From contig CAZXGS010000001.1 in NCBI GenBank assembly GCA_964640525.1, forward strand, positions 124,001 through 188,000: DNA of 64,000 nucleotides. Reading direction: 5' to 3'. Under the pieces are notes generated by a model. The model ran no database searches. It saw only the letters and a list, made by a program, of their open reading frames with translations, and was not told the DNA's origin. Origin of the DNA: SZAS-103 sp964640525. GTDB taxonomy: Bacteria; Pseudomonadota; Gammaproteobacteria; Xanthomonadales; Xanthomonadaceae. A program made the translations under genes and the position numbers. Within the stretch, counting starts at the first letter, position 1; each line of letters starts with the position of its first letter. Positions 1-8,021 of the stretch are shown here, piece after piece.

Positions 1-806
1 TTGTTGTAGCCGCGACCCACGCGTACCCACCATGCGAGGATGGCTTTCGAATCCACCTCGATCTCGCACATCAGCCAGATCGTGTTGATCGCCCGCTTGA
101 CGATCCCGCCATTGGGCAGGCTCACGCCCAGGACCGCTTCGATGTCGATCCGATGCGCATCGACTTCACTGCGATCGAACGCACGCCCCTTCAGCAGGTC
201 GCTGAGCACGGTGGGCGCTTCCCCGGGCTCATCGGTTCCGGTGTACGGCGAGGTGTCGATGCGGCGCTGACGGATGAAGCGCAACAGCGCGCGACGCCCC
301 TTGTCATCCTGGTTGAGCGGGTAGAAGTCAGCCAGGTCGAGCTTGCGCAGGTAGGCGAGCATCTTGTCGTGCAGGCGGTCGAAGCTCTTGGGCGGCCTGC
401 CCGGCGGCAGGGGATAACCATAGGCGTCGACCAGATCGCGCAACTCCGTATGACAGGCCAGCACGGCGGCCATCGCGTGCGGACCGGCGTGGCGCGGCAT
501 CTGCGCCTGGCCCGGCTCGTCTTCCTCCTTGAAGTACGCACCCCACGGAACGCACACGCGGAACCCGTAGCGCGCGCCGTCGGGAGCGATGCGGGAGGCG
601 CGCCGCACCATGGACCGCAGGCGCTTGCGGCACAGGTGGTTGTCGTTGGCTGCCTTGGTCAGGCCGAGTTCGCCCGTCAGCACCGAGGTGAGCGCAGCGC
701 AGCCGTTGTCGTAGCGGGTCTGGAACGCGGTCTTGATGACCTCGCGCTTGGGCCGCGGCCAGGACTCGAGTTCGTCCAGGCGGTACACGGTGGTCGGTTC
801 ACGCAC
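1..806 (-). CDS. Tn7-like DDE transposase (TnsB/TniA-type), 3' part beyond window
   Basis: Strand-transfer transposase of the retroviral-integrase superfamily, read to the left edge without a stop, so only about the first 269 residues are visible. The GTG start at 806 follows a GGAGGT ribosome site by 6 nt and overlaps the stop codon of the upstream TnsA-like gene, which suggests coupled translation. The N-terminal about 200 residues are helical and basic, as in the DNA-binding part of TnsB. The segment FDRSEVDAHRIDI (residues 210-222) resembles the first catalytic block, with D216 the likely first Asp of the DDE triad. The later Asp and Glu lie outside the window. Family assignment is from motif recognition; the exact element type is not known. 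Confidence 0.72.
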   Translation of the reverse strand, partial: MREPTTVYRLDELESWPRPKREVIKTAFQTRYDNGCAALTSVLTGELGLTKAANDNHLCRKRLRSMVRRASRIAPDGARYGFRVCVPWGAYFKEEDEPGQAQMPRHAGPHAMAAVLACHTELRDLVDAYGYPLPPGRPPKSFDRLHDKMLAYLRKLDLADFYPLNQDDKGRRALLRFIRQRRIDTSPYTGTDEPGEAPTVLSDLLKGRAFDRSEVDAHRIDIEAVLGVSLPNGGIVKRAINTIWLMCEIEVDSKAILAWWVRVGRGYN

Positions 807-1521
807 GGACCACCTCCAGCGTCGCGGTGGTATTGCCGGGGAGGTAATCGACCAGCCGCAGCGTGCCGTCATGAATCATCGCCGCCGTGACCGCCTGGAT
901 CGCATCGGGCTGGAAGTCGAGCAGCTTGATCAGCTGCGCGAGCGTCGTGCGCGGCGTGGTCGCCATCAGCGCGTTGATCTGCGCGCGGATCGTCGAGCGG
1001 ACCAACAGACGGCCATAGGCCCACACATGCGGCAAGAGCTCGAAGGCCGTGCGGCACTGCGCGATGGCCGAGACCATCTCGCGCTCGGTGACGTAGGTCA
1101 GGGTCAGTCCGTGACGTGCGGCGGCCTCATCGAGGACTTCGCGATCGCGGATGTTCGCCGTGCCGGCGGTGCTGGCCACCGTACCGGCGTTGGGAATGGC
1201 CAGGTAGAAATGTTCCTGGCCGGTTTTGTCTCGGGTCCAGAAAGAAATGTCGATCTGCTGCTTGGCCGACAGGGCCAGGCGCCGGGGACGCTCGACGTAG
1301 GCGATCAGCGACGGATCGAATTCGAATTTGAGCGCCAACGCCAGAAGCAGGATGTTGGAGATCGTCACCGTGCGGTTGTTGCGGGGCGAGTGGAAAACGA
1401 AAAGCTCCTTGCGGTTGCGTTCGCCGCGGGTCAGTAGACGGGGTTTGTGGGGCAGCGTGGTATCGACGAGATGTTCGTTGAGATCCTCAGGAATGGCAGT
1501 GGCAGCGGTTCCGGCAGCCAT
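799..1521 (-). CDS. TnsA-like transposon endonuclease-related protein, possibly catalytically degenerate
   Basis: A 240-aa protein directly upstream of the transposase. I chose the ATG at 1521 because GGAGA lies 7 nt before it; an in-frame N-terminal extension to 1647 is low-quality. The core looks like a TnsA/PD-(D/E)XK fold: E67 in KFEFDP, D91 in QQIDISF, then a strand LAIPN at 108-112 where TnsA normally has a catalytic Lys. That Lys is absent, so 5'-end cleavage may be lost or the residue may have moved. The C-terminal about 60 residues look like a small winged-helix domain, as in TnsA. In Tn7, TnsA cuts the non-transferred strand. The assignment rests on position and weak motifs. Confidence 0.55.
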   Translation of the reverse strand: MAAGTAATAIPEDLNEHLVDTTLPHKPRLLTRGERNRKELFVFHSPRNNRTVTISNILLLALALKFEFDPSLIAYVERPRRLALSAKQQIDISFWTRDKTGQEHFYLAIPNAGTVASTAGTANIRDREVLDEAAARHGLTLTYVTEREMVSAIAQCRTAFELLPHVWAYGRLLVRSTIRAQINALMATTPRTTLAQLIKLLDFQPDAIQAVTAAMIHDGTLRLVDYLPGNTTATLEVVRA

Positions 1522-1674
1522 GGGTTTTCTCCGGGCAAGGGACAGGTGGCGCGCCTGGGGACAGGCACGAGGAAGGAACGGCGAAGGCCAAGCGACGCAG
1601 AGAGCAATCAGCAAGTGGTGACGCGCACGCGACACCCGCCCGCCCATCAGGCAGGCGGGTGCCAGACCAGTGGC

Positions 1675-1908
1675 TCAGTCCTCGAGCAACCGCACCCGGA
1701 AGGTCAGCACGGCGCCGGAGGCAAGGTCGTGGTAGCTGACCGAGTGCATACGCATGTCGAAGGGCGTGTCCAGGATGGCTTCGTGCCGCTGGAATCGAGG
1801 CTGTCTCGGGAACGGCAGGTCCAGCTGTCCGCTCGGTCCATCGTCCGAGGCGGCGTCGCCGTCGGGGTCCGGCCATGCCATGTCGTCAAAAAGCGAGAGG
1901 TCGATCAC
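1675..1908 (-). CDS. Small acidic protein in transposition operon
   Basis: A 77-aa protein starting at GTG 1908, preceded by TGAGGAGG about 6 nt upstream. The start overlaps the stop of the preceding 58-aa gene in a GTGA arrangement, typical of translational coupling. The N-terminal half is rich in Asp, Ser and Gly; the C-terminal half (residues about 45-77) has alternating hydrophobic residues and may form a small beta sheet. I do not recognise the family. It lies 153 bp upstream of the TnsA-like gene on the same strand, so it is probably transcribed with it. Confidence 0.55.
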   Translation of the reverse strand: MIDLSLFDDMAWPDPDGDAASDDGPSGQLDLPFPRQPRFQRHEAILDTPFDMRMHSVSYHDLASGAVLTFRVRLLED

Positions 1909-2081
1909 GACGACCTCCTCAGGACGAGCAACGGGCGTGCGCCGTGACTGCGCCGGACGGCGGCGAGCGCCGCGCGCAGGAGCGATGGATCGGTCATCCT
2001 GCCGACACGCAGAATCAAGGGCAGGGTCTTTCGGCGGCGCACGCATTCACGCGCGCCGGACACACTCTGACGAGTGGGCAT
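1905..2081 (-). CDS. Small basic protein, first gene of transposition operon
   Basis: A 58-aa Arg-rich protein. The ATG at 2081 has the ribosome site GGAGATGTT directly before it; the longer in-frame ORF to 2180 has no better signal. Its stop overlaps the next start by the sequence GTGA. The strongly basic composition suggests nucleic-acid binding, but no motif is clear. Because the four genes from here to the left edge run the same way and are closely packed, this is the likely promoter-proximal gene of the Tn7-like operon. Confidence 0.5.
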   Translation of the reverse strand: MPTRQSVSGARECVRRRKTLPLILRVGRMTDPSLLRAALAAVRRSHGARPLLVLRRSS

Positions 2082-2125
2082 AACATCTCCTAGGGTCTGG
2101 ATGGTTCCGCCAGGGCGGCGGAAAG

Positions 2126-2154
2126 TTGACGAGAACCGTAAAAAAGGAGATGCT
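2126..2154 (+). promoter_or_regulatory. Possible promoter of a short terminated transcript
   Basis: TTGACG (2126-2131) is followed after 17 nt by GATGCT (2149-2154), a weak -10. It faces the terminator at 2185-2212, which would give a transcript of only about 55 nt. The -10 match is poor, so this is a suggestion only. Confidence 0.2.
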
Positions 2155-2184
2155 TGCGGGCGAGAACTGCCGTTAGGCACCTCC

Positions 2185-2212
2185 GGCCACCGCGCTAACG
2201 GTGGCCATTTTT
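2185..2212 (+). terminator. Rho-independent terminator
   Basis: A perfect 8-bp stem, GGCCACCG (2185-2192) with CGGTGGCC (2199-2206), a 6-nt loop CGCTAA, then ATTTTTATTT. The T-rich tail is on the plus strand only. No plus-strand gene ends just upstream, so it may end a small RNA or be a relic. Between here and the next gene lies a second perfect 9-bp hairpin at 2276-2299 (loop TTGCCG) without a T tract. Confidence 0.65.
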
Positions 2213-2373
2213 ATTTGCGGCACAGCATTTTTGAGGGTGATGGCCTCCTGGTTGGCAAGACAAAGGGACGGCGTTCGCGCGTGCTTGCCGGCACGCGCGC
2301 TCACTTTGGATTAGGTCGCCTGGCCGTCGTGAACGACGGCTTCACGCACTTTCGGGCTCAGCCCACCGAGCGC

Positions 2374-2685
2374 TTACGGCCCCTCGTGCGGTACCTTTCG
2401 CATCGGCGTGCCGGCGGACCCTGCAGCGGCCGTCTGTGCGGCCTCGTGCTGCCCGATCAACCAACGGCAGACCTCCTCGGTCAATGCGAAATGGCCCTTT
2501 CTACCTTCCAACTGCAGCAACGTGACGCCCACGGTCCCCAGCCGGCGAGCTTTCATGAACGCGGCCGGCGTCCGAAAGCCGAGCAACTGCCGCAAATCCT
2601 CACCGCCCACCACCGGCCCGAAGCGCTGGAGCTGACTCTCGACCCAAGCTGCCGGGTTGAAGGGTTGGAGAAAGGGCTGACTCAC
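2374..2685 (-). CDS. Small putative DNA-binding protein
   Basis: A 103-aa protein from GTG 2685, chosen because GGGAAG lies 6-7 nt upstream; the longer ORF from 2862 would overlap the divergent gene. Residues about 27-75 (VGGEDLRQLLGFRTPAAFMK and following) look like a helix-turn-helix or excisionase-like module, followed by an Ala/Gly-rich tail. I do not recognise a named family. It runs in the same direction as the transposition operon, 292 bp upstream of it, and could be part of that element. Confidence 0.55.
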   Translation of the reverse strand: MSQPFLQPFNPAAWVESQLQRFGPVVGGEDLRQLLGFRTPAAFMKARRLGTVGVTLLQLEGRKGHFALTEEVCRWLIGQHEAAQTAAAGSAGTPMRKVPHEGP

Positions 2686-2696
2686 CGTGACTTCCC

Positions 2697-3737
2697 GTGA
2701 AAATCGATCTGAAGGACACCAGCGTTGCAGAATCGCTCTGGCGGCGCCAGAAATCGGATCGGAGCAAAATCGATCTCTTGACAAAGCCTCGCGAATCGTC
2801 CTTGGCAATTTTGACCTGGAAAGTGTGGGCCAGGGCGCATCGCCAAGCGCTTCCTGGCTCACCGGTTTCGGGTGAGAAGGTGCGCCTCAAGGACGATCGC
2901 GAACTATTCGACTGGACGCCGTTGGCGAGCAAATTGCTGGAGGAGCGCGGGGATCATCCGGCCCTGCCGGTGGTCGTTGGCACGCCGGGGCTGCTCGGGG
3001 TGGTCAAGCATGGGCACGACCCGCGCCGGGTGACCCGCTGGATTACCAAGGAAGATGCCTCGCTCTTGCCCCTGCAGCACATTCCGCTGGTGGACTACGT
3101 CGCACGCGGTCCGGCGCCCCGTGGGCAAGGCAAGCACGAACCTGAGGAGCGCAAGCAGATTTCGATCGATCTGTTGGCGCGGGCCCATGCCGCGTTGCCA
3201 CAGGTGGCGCGGTGGGATGAAGCCTATCTATGGGTTCTGGCGTTGCCGACCATGCCGCGCCTGGAAGAACTGCGCCTGGAGTTGGCCCGGATGAAGGGGC
3301 GACTGCTGTTGTGTTGTCCGTCGAGCGAGCAGTACCGCGGCGTGCTGCGCGAACGCCAATGGCGGACCCTCGACAACCAGAGCCTGTCGCAGCGCACCGC
3401 GCGCTACCGGCAGGGCCTGAACAAGATTCCGCGCACGGATCCTGCCCTTGAGTTGAGTCTGCTCGCGGCGCTGGTGGCTGAGAGCTGGATCACCGACCAG
3501 GAAGAGCTGCTGGAACTGCACCGCGAAGCCTTCAGCGACGCGGTAGATCGCTTGCTCAGCAATCCCTGGATGGCCGATCTGCGCGATCCGTTCAAGCAAC
3601 TGGTCGCCGCGCCGATCCTGCTTTGCCAATGGCAAATGCCCGCAGCGATGCACGTGTCGTCGCTCGATGCGCCGTTTCTTGCCATCGAAGAATGGAAGGA
3701 ACTGACCGGTATCGACACCATGGTGCCCTTCGTCTGA
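2697..3737 (+). CDS. Hypothetical protein
   Basis: A 346-aa ORF from GTG 2697. That start is only 11 bp from the divergent GTG at 2685, which leaves no room for a promoter, and the first 60 codons look less protein-like. A start at GTG 2880 (VRLKDDRELFDW, 285 aa) is a good alternative. The body is alpha-helical with Leu/Arg-rich stretches, and CC at about residues 203-204 is not part of a metal motif. No family recognised. It is followed by a 196-bp gap and another unknown plus-strand gene. Confidence 0.6.
   Translation: MKIDLKDTSVAESLWRRQKSDRSKIDLLTKPRESSLAILTWKVWARAHRQALPGSPVSGEKVRLKDDRELFDWTPLASKLLEERGDHPALPVVVGTPGLLGVVKHGHDPRRVTRWITKEDASLLPLQHIPLVDYVARGPAPRGQGKHEPEERKQISIDLLARAHAALPQVARWDEAYLWVLALPTMPRLEELRLELARMKGRLLLCCPSSEQYRGVLRERQWRTLDNQSLSQRTARYRQGLNKIPRTDPALELSLLAALVAESWITDQEELLELHREAFSDAVDRLLSNPWMADLRDPFKQLVAAPILLCQWQMPAAMHVSSLDAPFLAIEEWKELTGIDTMVPFV
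2700..2776. repeat. Direct repeat AAAATCGATCT, two copies
   Basis: AAAATCGATCT occurs at 2700-2710 and again at 2766-2776, straddling the divergent starts of the genes at 2685 and 2697. Related ATCGATC words recur upstream of other island genes at about 26455, 26483 and 30518. They could be regulator sites. Confidence 0.3.
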
Positions 3738-3933
3738 GCCGGGCCTTTTGCGGGATCGGTGTGCGCGGGATTTCGAAGGGTGCTACCGCCGTGGAGGCCT
3801 CCTGGCGTGCGGTGCCCAAGAGCCTATGCGCCGAGGGGTGAGATACTGGACCCGTCAACAACTGCGTCCGGCGCCGACGCCGCCAGCGACTAGGCGACGG
3901 GTCACGTCGGCCGCCCGATGTTGCGAGGGAAGC

Positions 3934-4686
3934 ATGGAACCTCTGGTCGACGTCGTTACCGCGTATCCAGTGCACCGCGTTCTGGAAGCTGTCGAGCACC
4001 TGATACGACGTCACGCCATCGAACGGTGGAGCAAGCGTCGAGCGCGCGCGTTCTTCGAAGCTTTTTGCACCGCCCTTGCCGCGGGTGGGATCGCACAGGA
4101 GGATCTCGAACGCACGCTCGAAACGCTGCTTTCGAGCGAGGTGAACTCGGAAACGATGTTCGACGCCTACCGCTCGGTCTGCCTCACGAAATCACGGGTT
4201 GTCGGCCCTCGGGTCATTGCGCTGCTGACCGCCCAGCTCGTGGCCGCGCATACCACGGCGAACGATAACCAGGAGCTGATCTTCGCGGCGGCGGAGGTCC
4301 TGTCGGATGCGGAGTTCGACGCGTTTGTTGAGTTCGTCGGCGAGCACGCCACCGACAAGCGGGAGCACAAATCGGCCGAGCTGCAGTGGGCCGACATGCG
4401 CATCGAGGTCCGGCATGAGTCGCACACGTTGCGCTGGCCGCACCAAGAGATGTCCCTTGGCCCGCTCGATCTGGCGAACGAGGTGGGTACGTGGGCCAGC
4501 AAGCTCAAACAGATCGGGCTGGTTTCGGATGAGGTCAGGGAGCTGCAACGTGCCTACGAAGAAGACACTGAAGCCCATGTCGATATCCCGGGCGTAGATC
4601 GCCGACTCACCTGGTGGTTGACGCTGAGCAGCGTGGCGCTCGAGCTGGCCGAGCTGGCTGCGAAAGCTGCGCCGCGCAAGGCGTGA
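3934..4686 (+). CDS. Hypothetical helical protein
   Basis: A 250-aa protein. ATG 3934 has GAGGGAAGC directly upstream, and the 62 codons further upstream in the same frame look like non-coding Arg/Pro-rich sequence. The protein is largely alpha-helical and acidic, with a hydrophobic stretch near 75-95 and conserved-looking Trp residues near the C terminus (RRLTWWLTLSS). No signal peptide and no catalytic motif. The function is unknown, and the adjacent genes at 2697 and 4783 give no hint. Confidence 0.6.
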   Translation: MEPLVDVVTAYPVHRVLEAVEHLIRRHAIERWSKRRARAFFEAFCTALAAGGIAQEDLERTLETLLSSEVNSETMFDAYRSVCLTKSRVVGPRVIALLTAQLVAAHTTANDNQELIFAAAEVLSDAEFDAFVEFVGEHATDKREHKSAELQWADMRIEVRHESHTLRWPHQEMSLGPLDLANEVGTWASKLKQIGLVSDEVRELQRAYEEDTEAHVDIPGVDRRLTWWLTLSSVALELAELAAKAAPRKA

Positions 4687-4782
4687 TCCTATGAAGGCTG
4701 TGACGTCTCGGGTACCACCCGCAGGCCGGGCAAGTAGGTCCAAGGCGCTGGGCCCGAAGCGCGAGATCCCGGCACGCTTGAT

Positions 4783-5484
4783 TTAGGGCTTGTCGACCCA
4801 GAATGACGTGCTGAAGTTGTTGAGCCGCCCCAGGTGGTCGACTCGCGCTTGAAAATCCTTCGGCACATCGGCCGGGTTGCCTCCTTGCCTGAAAAACTCC
4901 TTGACCGATTGCAGTCCTGAGCTCATCAGGTAGTTCCATTGCTCAAAGAGCTTTTCCTGTCGCTTCCGCGCTAGCTCGCTGGTGCTTGGCTTGCGCTTAG
5001 GCGCAGGTCTCGTGTAGTCAGGCCGCTCCTCGACGTGGTGGGAAAACGTGATGCTGCCGTAGGCCCAAGGGTCCTGAACCATGCGGCGCCAGCGGAAACT
5101 GACGCGCACCCTCAGGTTCTCGCTGAAATCACCCAGCGGAAGGATGTTGTCTTCGACAACAAAGAACTGATCTTCTGCCTCTTCGGTTGCGACCCGGTGC
5201 TGCGCTCGTTCGACGGCGTTGGCCAAATTGCTGCCGGCTCGGCGGGCATGATCCGCCATCTCTGCCGTTTTCCTTGCCGACTTGGCCTTGTCGTACTCGG
5301 CCAGCGCTTGTTTAAATTCCCAGAGCTTGGTCGCGACGAAAGGGCCGCAGGTGTCGAGTCGGAGGGCGTGTAACGGGTCGGCACGCTTGTCATCCAGGCA
5401 CGTGTCAATGAGGGTATTCAGCAGACTCGTGTCGATCGCTTTCAAGGCATCCCGCTGTTCCCGGGGCACATTCAGTTCGCCCAC
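4783..5484 (-). CDS. Hypothetical protein downstream of an XRE regulator
   Basis: A 233-aa protein from GTG 5484, preceded by GAGGAAAACGAC. It has a helical N-terminal half with Lys/Ala-rich segments (about 60-85), a beta-rich middle around VRVSFRWRRMVQDPWAYGSI, and a basic linker before a C-terminal segment with aromatic residues. I do not recognise it. It lies 90 bp downstream of a small XRE-family regulator in the same direction, so it may be controlled with it. The pair resembles a regulator with a target gene or a toxin-antitoxin-like pair, but no toxin motif is seen. Confidence 0.55.
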   Translation of the reverse strand: MGELNVPREQRDALKAIDTSLLNTLIDTCLDDKRADPLHALRLDTCGPFVATKLWEFKQALAEYDKAKSARKTAEMADHARRAGSNLANAVERAQHRVATEEAEDQFFVVEDNILPLGDFSENLRVRVSFRWRRMVQDPWAYGSITFSHHVEERPDYTRPAPKRKPSTSELARKRQEKLFEQWNYLMSSGLQSVKEFFRQGGNPADVPKDFQARVDHLGRLNNFSTSFWVDKP

Positions 5485-5574
5485 GTCGTTTTCCTCAGGG
5501 GAGGGTGATGGGGCCAGCCTACCCGGGCCTTTGCGCCACAGCCAGTTCGAGGCGTCGCGAGAAGTAGCTCGGAC

Positions 5575-5859
5575 TCAATCGACGCGGGATCGCGGCGCCG
5601 GCGATCGCCTGGACGCGCCGCGGAGCGCTTTTTCAAGGGAAGTCACGAATTCGGCCAGAGTGATACCAAGGACCTTGCAGATGTCGCGGATCTCGACCAG
5701 ATCGACCCGGCGATGCCCGGTCTCGATGGCGCTGATGTAGGGCTGTGGCCTTCCCAGAGCCCGTGACAGCTCCGCCTGCTTCATGCGAGCACCCATGCGC
5801 AGCTCCCGAAGGAGCGCCCGCACGGTTTCGTACTCTGCGCGATGGATCGGTTTGGGCAT
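5575..5859 (-). CDS. XRE-family transcriptional regulator
   Basis: A 94-aa protein with a Cro/C1-type helix-turn-helix at about residues 17-70: MKQAELSRALGRPQPYISAI is the first part of the HTH, followed by EIRDICKVLGI. The C-terminal tail is short and basic. It is the right length for a single-domain antitoxin or repressor. A 21-bp palindrome 31 bp upstream of its start (5890-5910) is a likely autoregulatory operator. Confidence 0.8.
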   Translation of the reverse strand: MPKPIHRAEYETVRALLRELRMGARMKQAELSRALGRPQPYISAIETGHRRVDLVEIRDICKVLGITLAEFVTSLEKALRGASRRSPAPRSRVD

Positions 5860-5889
5860 GGCCGCTTGTCTGAGAGGCGGCCCCTACGC

Positions 5890-5910
5890 TATATAGCGGT
5901 TTCCTATATA
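5890..5910. promoter_or_regulatory. Inverted repeat, likely XRE operator
   Basis: TATATAG (5890-5896), spacer CGGTTTC, CTATATA (5904-5910): a perfect 7-bp dyad in a locally AT-rich stretch between the minus-strand XRE gene (start 5859) and the plus-strand gene at 6011. The arms also resemble -10 elements, so it may be both promoter and operator. Confidence 0.5.
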
Positions 5911-6010
5911 TGAATTCCTTATTTAGAGCGGGGCCGGGCGGCTTTGCCTGCGACACGTCGGACGGTCCGGCTCCCGACCCCTTGGCTCTACTTCCCATCC
6001 GAGACCCCTC

Positions 6011-6508
6011 ATGCTCAACCACTACGTGGCCCCGTTGCTGGGCATCGCCTTGGCCTTCGCCGCCACCCAGGCCACGGCCGCTGACTCCGAATCCATTGCT
6101 TACCTGGTCAAGCAGGCTCGCAGTCATGGTTTCGCTCAATGCGAGAACGGCGTGCGCGAAACGTTCAAGCACGCCGGCGGCGCGCTCGCAGACAACGTGC
6201 GGACGGTGACCGAAAATCCGCCCGGCATGGACACGTTGAAGATTACGGCCGTCTATGGCGATGCCACGACCAGCGTGATCACCGATGCGGTGCTGATGAA
6301 GATGGGACCCAAGTGCTTCATCTACACGACCACCAGCCTGGCAGCGAACGTGAGCTGTACGGCCTACGCGGCGCAATCGCCGGAATTCGCCTTCGAGTCC
6401 GAGCAGAATGGCGTGGTGCTGACCAGGAACAAGGGTGGAGCGTGGATGTTGCTCCAGCCGGTCGGCTCGATGTGCTCAGTGCGTTACCAAACCGACAACC
6501 TCTACTGA
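6011..6508 (+). CDS. Secreted/periplasmic hypothetical protein
   Basis: A 165-aa protein with a classical signal peptide: MLNHYVAPLLGIALAFAATQ then ATAAD, with cleavage likely after ATA around residue 23. The mature part has four Cys (near 44, 101, 116 and 151) that could form disulfides, and is otherwise beta-rich. The start is ATG 6011. It is the first of three closely spaced plus-strand genes (25-bp then 11-bp gaps). The function is not recognised. It is odd to find an exported protein in front of two cytoplasmic-looking genes. Confidence 0.65.
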   Translation: MLNHYVAPLLGIALAFAATQATAADSESIAYLVKQARSHGFAQCENGVRETFKHAGGALADNVRTVTENPPGMDTLKITAVYGDATTSVITDAVLMKMGPKCFIYTTTSLAANVSCTAYAAQSPEFAFESEQNGVVLTRNKGGAWMLLQPVGSMCSVRYQTDNLY

Positions 6509-6533
6509 CCGCCGGATCCGGCGAGGGTCAGCC

Positions 6534-7382
6534 ATGGAACTGCGTCTGTCGTCCTATCCCGAGGCCCCAGGCACGCCACCGTACGTCGAGGTGGACGAAT
6601 TGGGGCTGTTCGGCGCCATGGCGCTACTGGGAATGCTGCAGGCTGGTGCCGATCCGGGATTTCAGCATCTGCGGCGACTGGCGGGGAGGGCGGCCCGACT
6701 GGCCCCACACGACGATTTGCGCCAGCGGATCCTCATGGCCTTGCTGGAAACCGGCGTGCTTGTGCCGGCAGGTCCGCGTCGGCTACGGCTCAACGCCACC
6801 CTGGCCGACCCGGACTGGGACCGCATGGAGCTTGAGGAAGCCGATTGGGCGATACGCTGGAGCGATACCAACCGCGGCTCGCTCATGCCGATCCTCAAGG
6901 CCTATCTCGACGAGATGGCACCCACGCCGCGCAACCTCGAAATCCTGCTCGATACCTGGTTCGCCCTGGCCAAGGCCGAATGCCTGGCGTTCGGTGCGTA
7001 TGCGCTCTCGGCGCACCGCATGGACCCCGCCATCGCGTTGGTCACCGAACCCGCGCTGGGTCCCATCCTGGCCCAGCGCAGCATCGGCCAGGGCTGCGCG
7101 CTGATGTGGTGGGCGGCAAAGAACGTCGCGTCGTCGTTTCTTCGGCACGGTGGTCAGCCGGGGCTGGCAGAACGGGAGATGGAACGCACGCTGACGTCGG
7201 CCATCGATCGCGATCTGCGATCCGAGGCGAGCATCCCGACATTTCATCGTCATCACACCCAGCCGATCAGCACATTCGCCAGCGCCTTCCTGCTGGCCAG
7301 CCGGTTGGGAGAGGCCTATTGGAGTTCGGCGATCGGTTTGGCGCCCCTTGAGCGCGCCCGGCAGGTCGAACATTCCGTCTAA
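6534..7382 (+). CDS. Hypothetical protein, middle gene of unknown operon
   Basis: A 282-aa protein. ATG 6534 follows GAGGGTCAGCC; an in-frame extension to 6435 overlaps the upstream gene and is unlikely. Helical, Leu/Ala-rich, no signal peptide and no membrane segment strong enough to call. No motif recognised. It lies between an exported protein and a 200-aa gene, and the packing suggests one transcript. Confidence 0.6.
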   Translation: MELRLSSYPEAPGTPPYVEVDELGLFGAMALLGMLQAGADPGFQHLRRLAGRAARLAPHDDLRQRILMALLETGVLVPAGPRRLRLNATLADPDWDRMELEEADWAIRWSDTNRGSLMPILKAYLDEMAPTPRNLEILLDTWFALAKAECLAFGAYALSAHRMDPAIALVTEPALGPILAQRSIGQGCALMWWAAKNVASSFLRHGGQPGLAEREMERTLTSAIDRDLRSEASIPTFHRHHTQPISTFASAFLLASRLGEAYWSSAIGLAPLERARQVEHSV

Positions 7383-7393
7383 GGAGCAGCAAT

Positions 7394-7996
7394 GTGCTGA
7401 AGTGGCGCGAGTTCACCGAGGACAACACGCTCTTCGAGGTGTTTCTTCCCGAGCACGACGGGCAGGGCATGTCGGCCGTCCTGAGGGCGGTGCGTCGAGG
7501 CCACATCGTCGCCGAGCGCCGCGTCGACCTGACATGGAGGCCTACGTTTGGCCCTGACAGGGGCGACGTGGAGGCCATCAGCGCCCAGGTCGACCGCATG
7601 ATCACCGAACTGGCGTCCCGGGCGTTGCCGCTGACGGAAGGGAGTTATGTCCCCGAGGCTGTCGAGGTGGAAGAGCCCAATCCCGCGCTGCACGCCGCGT
7701 TGTTTGCACTGCTCGAAGCCGCGCAGCCCGCGATCGCAGGCTTGGAACTGGAACCGGCACAGGTGCAGGCGTGGCTGGGGCTGCCTGACGGTTGTGCGCT
7801 GGGCGAGTTGTACCCGATGGCGATCACTCCGCCGAGAGCTCGAGGCATGCACCAGGCAGTGGCGCTGCGCCGGCTAATGGAGGGACACGAGGCGCTGCGG
7901 CCACGTCGCTCGGCAATCGTGGCTGCCGCATTGCGTGGCGATACAGCCACTGTTCGCGCCGAACTTGAAGCAGCCGGTGTGCGGTTTCCTGACTGA
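7394..7996 (+). CDS. Hypothetical protein, last gene of unknown operon
   Basis: A 200-aa protein from GTG 7394 with AAGGAG upstream. The N-terminal about 80 residues have a beta-rich pattern (WREFTEDNTLFEVFLPEHDG); the rest is helical with two degenerate similar segments. No known family. The gene ends 25 bp before the convergent DUF6527-like gene. Confidence 0.6.
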   Translation: MLKWREFTEDNTLFEVFLPEHDGQGMSAVLRAVRRGHIVAERRVDLTWRPTFGPDRGDVEAISAQVDRMITELASRALPLTEGSYVPEAVEVEEPNPALHAALFALLEAAQPAIAGLELEPAQVQAWLGLPDGCALGELYPMAITPPRARGMHQAVALRRLMEGHEALRPRRSAIVAAALRGDTATVRAELEAAGVRFPD

Positions 7997-8021
7997 GCCC
8001 CGTGATGGCTGTCAGGGCGTC

